This document shows positions 44,592-51,119 of a stretch of 64,000 nucleotides of DNA, in pieces. The stretch spans positions 1 through 64,000 of the forward strand of contig NZ_BPMK01000002.1 of the NCBI RefSeq assembly GCF_019656455.1, given 5' to 3'. Under the pieces are notes generated by a model. It was not told the origin of the DNA and ran no database searches. It saw nothing but the letters and a program-made list of their open reading frames with translations. Both the position numbers and the translations under genes were made by a program. How positions within the stretch are numbered: the first letter of the stretch is position 1; each line of letters opens with the position of its first letter. This DNA comes from Noviherbaspirillum aridicola (GTDB taxonomy: Bacteria > Pseudomonadota > Gammaproteobacteria > Burkholderiales > Burkholderiaceae_D).

Positions 44592-45842
44592 TCAGTCGCC
44601 GGTTGTGGAATTCCGACTGGAGGCCTGATTGAGTTCGACCTCGGGGACGATCCTGCCGGGTTCGAAACGCGACTTGTACGCGGCCGCCGCGGCGTTCGCT
44701 TCATCCGCCGTATAGATTCTTCCCTGTGCCTCCCATACGTCGGGAGACGCGATGTGAAAGTTCTCGTACCAGTATGAGACGCCCTTGAGGGAATTGATGT
44801 CATCGTACGCGTCGACCGCAAGATAATTGGTCCTCCTGGCGGCATCGAAGAACGACCTTATCCGGGGCGCACTTTCACAGTCTGCGTTGGAATCGTTGCT
44901 GTCGGTGTCGATCGGCTCTTTTCTACCCCATACCTCGGACACTGCCCTTGCTCCGGCCGATAGCGTGGCGGCCCTGACCCTTTCGTAGATGGTTCTGCTG
45001 TCTTGATTATCGGCCTCTCCGCCGACGATCAGCGCCGATACCGGGCGGCCATCCGCGGACAGCGCCCGGACGTCTTCTTCTATCGCGATGCGGATGGCAT
45101 CCGAGGACAGGTTGTCACCCTGGGGAATGAAATGACCCAGCGATCCCTTTTCGCCATTGGTGAGGATCACGGCGGTGCAATCGTTGATATTGAAGGTCGC
45201 CCCCTTTTCGGTCAGCCTCACCATGTCCGGAACCTCGTAGTCACCCTCGCACACCAGTTCATCACGCACATCACGCGTCTTCATGAGCCTGGTGAATTCA
45301 GCGTGTGAAACGAGTTTATGCCGGACGCAGAACCGCTCCCGCTCCAGGGTCGCGCCCGCGGGGAGCTTCTCCAGCCAGCGCGGCCGCTCTCTCTCACCCG
45401 GCGCGGGCGGCTGCCCGCCACGCCGTGCAGAGGCGAGCGCCGCACTCAGCTCCGCCTGCAGCGCCGTATGCCTGGATGCCGCCGCCGAGATGGCGGGAAT
45501 GGCGGGAGAATCGCCATTCAGCGACCAGTAGAGCTTTCTGCCCGACTGGCCATCCCTGAAGGACACCGTCGCATGGGTTCCTTGCCGCGTCGCGCGAACG
45601 TGCAGTGCGGATTCGGGCAGTTCGGCCTGCGCCGGACTGCGCGTTCCCCGCTGGGACTGCGCGCCATGTCTGCGGTACATGTCGGCGAGTTCCGCGGCGG
45701 CGGCGTCGAGGTCTGCGCGTATCTCCTGTACCGGTCTTCCCTGCGAGGACGAGGCTGCCTCGCCGGCGCCCCCCCGGGAACTGGAGGGGCCGGCATGCGG
45801 CGGCGGATGATGGGAGGGTGACGGCGATCCGATTCGGGACAT
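44592..45842 (-). CDS. CheD-fold putative deamidase with Ser/Pro-rich N-terminus (effector or toxin candidate)
   Basis: A 416-residue protein. Residues 1-75 are Ser/Pro/Gly-rich and disordered (SPSPSHHPPPHAGPSSSRGG), in the style of type III effectors. Residues about 199-312 align with CheD chemoreceptor deamidase: GDYEV, then Thr216, Cys222 and His237 in GHFIP, the helix SSDAIRIAIEEDVRAL, the SALIVGG strand, and a WGRKEP end. Thr-Cys spacing (6) equals CheD; Cys-His spacing (15) equals CNF1. A C-terminal domain (325-416) is unrecognised. GC content drops over much of the gene, hinting at transfer. It is convergent with the thioesterase gene and no chemotaxis or secretion genes adjoin. Fold call is good; role is inference. 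Confidence 0.6.
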   Translation of the reverse strand: MSRIGSPSPSHHPPPHAGPSSSRGGAGEAASSSQGRPVQEIRADLDAAAAELADMYRRHGAQSQRGTRSPAQAELPESALHVRATRQGTHATVSFRDGQSGRKLYWSLNGDSPAIPAISAAASRHTALQAELSAALASARRGGQPPAPGERERPRWLEKLPAGATLERERFCVRHKLVSHAEFTRLMKTRDVRDELVCEGDYEVPDMVRLTEKGATFNINDCTAVILTNGEKGSLGHFIPQGDNLSSDAIRIAIEEDVRALSADGRPVSALIVGGEADNQDSRTIYERVRAATLSAGARAVSEVWGRKEPIDTDSNDSNADCESAPRIRSFFDAARRTNYLAVDAYDDINSLKGVSYWYENFHIASPDVWEAQGRIYTADEANAAAAAYKSRFEPGRIVPEVELNQASSRNSTTGD

Positions 45843-45950
45843 GGCTGCGCAGTGGGCGATGGAAAACCGATATGTGCATGCCGCCGCATCGCGGTTCCAT
45901 CGGCTGGCGGTTCCCGTCCGGCCGCCGCCCCAGTCACGCCGCCACGCGAC

Positions 45951-47735
45951 TCAGGGCGCGGCGTAGCTGGACGAACCGTCCTGTCCCGTGCGCTGCTTCC
46001 ATTGCGCGTATCCAAGCGGCTCGCCGTTGTAGTTGGCGAAGATGGACGAGGCGCTGCGGTACTGATTCGCGTCCATCGTCGCGAACTGCGCCACCGATGC
46101 GGTTCCCGCATCGCTGCTCAGGCGATAGGTCTCTTCGCCGTTGCGCGAGCTGAAGCTGTTTTGCGTGACGCTGTTGCGGCGTACCCGGCCGGCGGCGGTT
46201 TCCGCCATCTGGATGTGCGCTTGGCTGCTCGCCGAGAAATCGTTGCCGCGCACGGTGACGTCGTGGCCGTCGAACAGGAGCATGCCGTTGCCGTTGCCGG
46301 CGATGGTATTGCCGCTGACGGTCACGCCATTGGCGCCGTCGCCGAGATAGACTGCCCACGCCAGCCGCTGGCCGACGCCGACCCGGCGGATCGTGTTGTT
46401 CTCGATGCGGGCGTTCAGCGGCAGGCCGTCGCGCGCGGAATTGAAGATGCCGCCGCAATCGGTCAGCATCAGGCAGGCGCCGTCCACCACGTTGCCGGTC
46501 ACGACGGAGTCGCGGAAAGTGCGGATGCCGATGTAGCCGGCGTTGGTGACGGTATTGCCGGAGACTGTCGCGCCATTGCCCGCGGTGAGATTGATGGCCG
46601 CGTGCGCATTGACCGGCATGCCGAGCGAGCCGGCGGCATCGATACGCACCCTGCTGATGTGCTCGCCGCCGCCGCCCCACTTGACCGCGATGGCATCGTG
46701 CCGCGAATTGCGTATGCTGCCGCCCTCAACCCGCAGCCCGCTGCCGCCGGAATTCATGATGCCGTTGCCCGCGCTGTTGGCGATGTCGACGTCACGCACC
46801 TGCAGGCCGCCGGCGTCCCGCGCGTGGATGCCGTCGGTCGCGCCGAAGATGGACACGCCCTCGATGCGCACGGAGGAGGAGTTGGCGGCGTTGATGCCGT
46901 GCGCGTCCGGCGACGCCCACGCGCGTCCCTCGGGCGACTGGCCATCGGCCGTCCACACATACAGCCTGTCGCCGCTCTGTGCCCACTCGCCGGCTTCGTC
47001 CAGCATCCACAGCTTGCCTTCGACGTAGAAGTCCGGTTGTCCCTCCAGCGCGTAGCCGTCGTAGTTGGCGTCCCCCGTCGAGGCGAGGGCCATCGTGCCG
47101 TTGGCATAGCCGGTGATGGTGCGCGCTTCCATCGCCCATTCATAGGGACGGAACAGCAAGCGCGCGCCCACGAGGTCGGAGGACGGCATGGCATAGCGCA
47201 GGCTGCCGGCGCTCGAGGACTCCGCGCGCGCCCAGCCCTGCGCTCGGCTCGGCCAGTGGGCGAGACGCTGCGGCTGGCCGCCCACGCTCAGCTGCGCGGC
47301 GGCGAAGTCGACCGGCGCCGACCAGATATTGCCCTGGTGGCGGGTCCAGCCGGTGATCTCCCGTCCGGGGCTGATCGTCGCCTTGCCGCAATCGCCGGCA
47401 GTCCTTACCGTCACATTGGCTTTGCCGCGCAGGTCGAGGGTGCCGCGATAGGTGCGGCCGCATTCGAGCGCGAGTACCGCGCCGCTCGCGGGTGCGGCCG
47501 GCAGGCTGAGCACCGGCAGCGCCAGCGAGGGCTGGGCCGGCGGCGCGGCGTAGGGCGTCTCGCTGGCGGCCGGCGCATTGCTCGTCGTGCTCGCGCTGTT
47601 GCCGACCGCGGTCGACGCGCTGGCCTCGGACGCGCTTCCGCCCCCGCCACCGCCGCCGCCGCAGGCGGCAAGGCCGGTAATGGCGCCGCCGACCAGGAGC
47701 GCGGTGAGGAGGATGGGCTGCTTTGCATGCTTCAT
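45951..47735 (-). CDS. Right-handed parallel beta-helix lipoprotein
   Basis: A 594-residue surface or periplasmic protein. The lipobox LAAC is followed by a run of eight Gly and a Ser/Ala linker, giving a lipid-anchored stalk. Residues about 85-560 show parallel beta-helix (PbH1-type) repeats with recurrent N-x-I/V turns, for example TVSGNTVTNAGYIGIRTF, ARIENNTIRRVG and TVSGNTIAGNGNGM. Such folds often bind or cut polysaccharide, but no catalytic set could be named. ATG 47735 is chosen for AAGGAG 8 bases upstream and the signal peptide start; a longer start at 47825 would bury the signal. Confidence 0.78.
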   Translation of the reverse strand: MKHAKQPILLTALLVGGAITGLAACGGGGGGGGSASEASASTAVGNSASTTSNAPAASETPYAAPPAQPSLALPVLSLPAAPASGAVLALECGRTYRGTLDLRGKANVTVRTAGDCGKATISPGREITGWTRHQGNIWSAPVDFAAAQLSVGGQPQRLAHWPSRAQGWARAESSSAGSLRYAMPSSDLVGARLLFRPYEWAMEARTITGYANGTMALASTGDANYDGYALEGQPDFYVEGKLWMLDEAGEWAQSGDRLYVWTADGQSPEGRAWASPDAHGINAANSSSVRIEGVSIFGATDGIHARDAGGLQVRDVDIANSAGNGIMNSGGSGLRVEGGSIRNSRHDAIAVKWGGGGEHISRVRIDAAGSLGMPVNAHAAINLTAGNGATVSGNTVTNAGYIGIRTFRDSVVTGNVVDGACLMLTDCGGIFNSARDGLPLNARIENNTIRRVGVGQRLAWAVYLGDGANGVTVSGNTIAGNGNGMLLFDGHDVTVRGNDFSASSQAHIQMAETAAGRVRRNSVTQNSFSSRNGEETYRLSSDAGTASVAQFATMDANQYRSASSIFANYNGEPLGYAQWKQRTGQDGSSSYAAP

Positions 47736-47891
47736 GGACAAGACTCCTTGGCCGTTTTTTATGGTCCGGGTCGGAGTCGGTTCCAGAAAGAATTGTTCCT
47801 TGGGAAAAGCTGCACTTTTGTCCATCTGTTCTCAGGGAACTTGCGCGACTTCGGCATGTCGCGCGCGGCCCGCTGCCGGGGAACTCGGACG

Positions 47892-48212
47892 CTAGGCCGC
47901 GAGATTGAGCAGCACGACGCCGACCAGGATGGCCAGCAGTCCCAGTGCCTTGAGCAGCGACACGCTTTCGCCGTACAGGAACACCCCGATCAGTGCCACC
48001 GCCGCCAGGCCGACGCCGCTCCATACGGCATAGACGATGCCGACTTCGAGGGTCTTGAGAATCTGCGCGAGCAGCCAGAACGACGCGGCATATCCGCAGA
48101 CCGTGAGCACCGACGGCAGAGGACGGGTAAAACCCGCCGATGCCTTGAGCGAGGTGGTGGCGATGACTTCCGCGGTGATGGCGAGCGCGAGCATGAGCCA
48201 GGCTTTGTTCAT
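47892..48212 (-). CDS. Small multidrug resistance (SMR) efflux protein, EmrE/SugE type
   Basis: A 106-residue four-helix inner-membrane transporter that swaps cationic drugs for protons as a dimer. The key Glu14 is in ITAEVIATTSLKAS (about 12-25), and the third helix has the YAVWSGVGLAAVALIG motif of SMR proteins. EmrE-like features (Ala-Val-Trp-Ser-Gly) favour the drug-efflux branch. Its ATG overlaps the stop of the upstream DMT transporter by 4 bases, so the two are co-translated. Confidence 0.9.
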   Translation of the reverse strand: MNKAWLMLALAITAEVIATTSLKASAGFTRPLPSVLTVCGYAASFWLLAQILKTLEVGIVYAVWSGVGLAAVALIGVFLYGESVSLLKALGLLAILVGVVLLNLAA

Positions 48213-49117
48213 TCTTTGTCCTTGTTGTTGCGCACCCTGCGCGGGCGCATGTCGAGCCAGGCGGATGCGCAGCTGCACAGTGCGATCAGCAGCATGCCGG
48301 TCCAGGCCCAGCCGTCCGGAATGTGACCGAACAATGCGAAGCCGAGCGCGGCCGCGAATACGATCTGGCTATAGGTGAAGGGCATCAGCGCCGGCGCGCG
48401 CGCCCGCCTGAATGCCATGACCAGCAGCAGGTGGCCGGCGGTGCCGAGCAGGCCCACCGCGAGCAGCAACAGCAGTTCCGCGACGCCGAGGGCGGCGAAC
48501 ACGGAAGGCAGGCTGCCCGCCTGCAGCGCGACCAGCGGCGCGAGCAGTAGCATGCCGATCGCGCCGGTGTAGAACTGCGTCGTATGCGGATGCTCCAGCA
48601 CGGCGAGATGGCTCGAGAGCAGGTTGTAGGCGGTGGCGACCAGCGTCGCCAGCAGCGGCAGGATGGCCGCCGCGTTGAACAGCGCGCCGCCGGGCCGGAT
48701 CACGATCAGCGTGCCGGCGAAGCCGCCGAGCAGCAGCGCCCACCGCAACCGGCCGAGAGGCAGGCGCGACAGCCGGCTCGAAACCGCGGTGAGCAGGACG
48801 GGAGACAGCATGATGATGGCGGTGAATTCCGCCAGCGGCATGTGGCGCAGGCTGAAGAAGGTCAGCACCGACAGCAGCACCAGCATCAGGCCGCGCAGCA
48901 GCTGAAAGCGCGGATGCAGCGTGACGAAGCCGCGCGCACCGCGTCTGGCCCATACCGCGGCGGCCATGATCGCGCTTTGGATAGTGTAGCGGCACCACAG
49001 GATGATCACCACCGACAGCAGGCCGCCGAGATACTTGGTGCCGGCATCCATCAGGGAGAACAGCAGGGCGGCGGCAACGATCATGACGATGGCGCTGCCG
49101 GGATGGGAGGGTCTCAT
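48209..49117 (-). CDS. EamA/DMT superfamily transporter
   Basis: A 302-residue inner-membrane protein with ten hydrophobic helices formed by two EamA repeats (about 10-140 and 150-285). Typical features are the N-terminal LLFSLMDAGTKYLGG, SLRHMPLAEFTAIIMLSPV at the end of the first half, and PFTYSQIVFAAALGFALFG in the second. The substrate (amino acid or metabolite efflux) cannot be named. ATG 49117 is used; ATG 49138 in frame adds seven residues. It forms an operon with the SMR gene. Confidence 0.85.
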   Translation of the reverse strand: MRPSHPGSAIVMIVAAALLFSLMDAGTKYLGGLLSVVIILWCRYTIQSAIMAAAVWARRGARGFVTLHPRFQLLRGLMLVLLSVLTFFSLRHMPLAEFTAIIMLSPVLLTAVSSRLSRLPLGRLRWALLLGGFAGTLIVIRPGGALFNAAAILPLLATLVATAYNLLSSHLAVLEHPHTTQFYTGAIGMLLLAPLVALQAGSLPSVFAALGVAELLLLLAVGLLGTAGHLLLVMAFRRARAPALMPFTYSQIVFAAALGFALFGHIPDGWAWTGMLLIALCSCASAWLDMRPRRVRNNKDKE

Positions 49118-49216
49118 GCGGCAAGATGATAGCCGCAATGCCCCGCGTCTGCTGCCGGCGGGCCGGGACCTGGTGCAGGCCTGCTCCGGCCCTCCGGTGC
49201 GTGGACCTTGCCGCCG

Positions 49217-49717
49217 TCAGCGGCCGATGCCGACCGTCGGACCCGCGTTGGAGCCCGGCCCCGCCGGTGCGCCGGTCGAGCCGCTGCCCATGCGGCCGAC
49301 GCCGCCCGTGGTCGGATTCGAACCGCTCTGAGAGGGCGGGACGCTGCCCATGGCACCCGACGAGCGCTCGGTGCCGCTCGCCGAGCTGCCGCCGCCTGCA
49401 CCGGCGCTGCCGGAGGTCGGGCAGTCGGCCCTGCCGGCGCCGGCCTGGCCTGCTCCACCGTTCCCGGTCCGCTCCGGCGGGCAGTTGGTGGCGCCGCTGC
49501 TGCCCGTTGCACCCGCGCTGCCTGATGAGGAGGCGCCGCTGGCGCCGGATCCCGACGACGACGAACCCGATCCGGTGCGTCCGGGTTCGACCGAGCTTCC
49601 CGAACCCATGGTGCCGGCGCTGATGCCGGACGTGCTGTTGGTTGGCGTTTGCGCGAACGCCGAAGTGGCAAGCGCAAGCGCGGTGGCGGCGGTCAGTGCC
49701 GCGAGCGTGGTTCTCAT
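49217..49717 (-). CDS. Exported Gly/Ser-rich low-complexity protein
   Basis: A 166-residue protein with a signal peptide (about 1-22, TLAALTAATALALATSAFAQ). The mature part is Gly/Ser/Thr-rich and has just two cysteines (in NCPPERT and ADCPTSG), which could form one disulfide. No family is recognised. GGAGG stands 7 bases before ATG 49717; the ATG at 49723 is too close to it. It belongs with the similar exported proteins at 50012-50710 and 51120-53585. Confidence 0.65.
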   Translation of the reverse strand: MRTTLAALTAATALALATSAFAQTPTNSTSGISAGTMGSGSSVEPGRTGSGSSSSGSGASGASSSGSAGATGSSGATNCPPERTGNGGAGQAGAGRADCPTSGSAGAGGGSSASGTERSSGAMGSVPPSQSGSNPTTGGVGRMGSGSTGAPAGPGSNAGPTVGIGR

Positions 49718-49947
49718 GATCATTCCTCCAGTCGAAAAGCCGATGACGATGACGCGGTTGTGCAAAAAGCGTGCCGTGCGAGGGCGGAGAGACAGGTCCG
49801 GAGAACGATCATAGGGGCGCCGCAGGCCGGGGGCTGCAACGGTCGATCCCGAGCCCGCTACGCCATCAGGCGCGGCGAATGCATCGCTGCATGCGTTGCC
49901 ATGGGATCGCATCGCGGCTGATGCCGGACAGCCTGACGCGGACGCGC

Positions 49948-49987
49948 GCACACCCGGCGCACTGCCTGTGCAGCGCGCCGGGTGTGC
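49948..49987 (-). terminator. Long hairpin after the 50012-50710 gene
   Basis: Perfect 13-bp arms (GCACACCCGGCGC and its complement) enclose a 14-base loop, 25 bases after the stop at 50012. T run is weak. It is the main structure in the 294-base space between two low-complexity genes. Confidence 0.5.
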
Positions 49988-50011
49988 TTGCTTCAGATGC
50001 TGCGGGAAGTA

Positions 50012-50710
50012 TTACTTGCCGCTGCCGCCCGAGCCGCCGGAGCCGCCCGAACCACCGCCCGATCCGCCCGAGGAGCCGCCGGACGATCCGCCCGAAGAAC
50101 CACCCGAAGAACCGCCGGAGGAACCACCCGAAGAACCACCTGAGGAGCCGCCCGAGCCCGAGGTGCTGCCGGAGCCGCCCGAGGAGCCGCCGAGGGAGCC
50201 GCTGGACGAACCGCTGCTGCCCGAGGCGCCGGAGGTATCCGACGAGCTGCTACCCGAGCTGCCGCCCATCGGGGTGGAGCTGGAGCTGCCGGACGAACCG
50301 CTGCCCATCGAGCCGGAGGAGCCGGAGCTGCCGGACGAACCGCTGCCCATCGAGCCGGAGGAGCCGGAGCTGCCGGACGAGCCACTGCCCATCGAGCCGG
50401 AGGAACCGGAGCTGCCGGATGAACCGCTGCCCATCGAGCCCGCGCCCGAGCTGCCGGAGGCGCCGCTGCCCGACGAACCGGAACTGCCGGAAGAACCCGA
50501 GCTGCCCGAGCTCTTCTTTTTCTTCTTGTCGGTATCGGTGTCCGATGCGGAAGAACCGGAGGAGCCGCTGGAGCCGGACGAACCTGTCATGCCAGTCGAG
50601 CCGCTGCTGCTTCCGCTGCTTCCGGTGCCGCCCGAGGACGATGACTGGGCGATGGCCACACCGGTGCTGCCGAGTGCGGAAATGAGTGCTGCGATCAGTA
50701 GTTTTTTCAT
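50012..50710 (-). CDS. Exported Ser-Gly repeat protein
   Basis: A 232-residue protein with a signal peptide at about 1-22 (LLIAALISALGSTGVAIAQ). The rest is nearly all Ser-Ser-Gly units, interrupted by an Asp/Lys patch (SDTDTDKKKKK, about 56-66) and by repeated SGSMGS blocks. No globular domain is expected; it may be a linker, matrix or surface polymer. AGGAGG lies 6 bases before the ATG, so translation is well supported. The opposite strand gives a Pro/Glu-rich frame that is an artefact. Confidence 0.7.
   Translation of the reverse strand: MKKLLIAALISALGSTGVAIAQSSSSGGTGSSGSSSGSTGMTGSSGSSGSSGSSASDTDTDKKKKKSSGSSGSSGSSGSSGSGASGSSGAGSMGSGSSGSSGSSGSMGSGSSGSSGSSGSMGSGSSGSSGSSGSMGSGSSGSSSSTPMGGSSGSSSSDTSGASGSSGSSSGSLGGSSGGSGSTSGSGGSSGGSSGGSSGGSSGGSSGGSSGGSSGGSGGGSGGSGGSGGSGK
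50270..50450. repeat. 42-base tandem repeat inside the Ser-Gly gene
   Basis: About four imperfect copies of a 42-base unit encode GSSGSSGSSGSMGS-type 14-residue blocks. Copies differ by synonymous changes, so the frame is under constraint. Confidence 0.7.
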
Positions 50711-51119
50711 CGAATGCCTCCTGGGATGAACTGGGTAAATGAGTGTGTGATGAAAGGTATTGCCCGCGCCTGTCGATGCGTGATGGGCATGCGCCGGAGT
50801 TCGTTAGAGGCATCCAGGGATTGAAGTTCACCTGGCGTTTGTATCAATTGATGACACCTTCTTTCGCGCTTGACGGCGCAGGAAAGTTTTAATGCGCTAC
50901 GTGTTACGTAGCGCAATGCATCGCGTCAATTGAAGCTGCAGGCGCGCAATGGAGTCTGTTCCAGACCATGCGCCGTTCGTGTTGCGGGAACTCGGCGGCA
51001 CGGCACTGTCGTACAAGTCCCTCTGGCACGGGGCTGTCGTTTGTCCGTGCCGCACGGCTCGCGCGACGCACTCGTTATCAGGCATGCGTCGCTTTATATA
51101 TGACCTCTGGAGATCTGAC
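50711..51119. promoter_or_regulatory. 409-base divergent control region with palindrome
   Basis: No gene is visible. At 50893-50915 a perfect inverted repeat has arms TGCGCTACGT and ACGTAGCGCA with a GTT loop. Two TCAATTGA octamers (50844-50851, 50926-50933) flank it. Both outward genes code for exported low-complexity proteins, so joint control is likely. Confidence 0.5.

Noticed and set aside
49896..50729. Pro/Glu-rich repeat protein on the plus strand (PPEEPPEEP type)
   Set aside because: It is the antisense of the Ser-Gly repeat gene, which has a signal peptide and AGGAGG ribosome site. The plus frame has neither.
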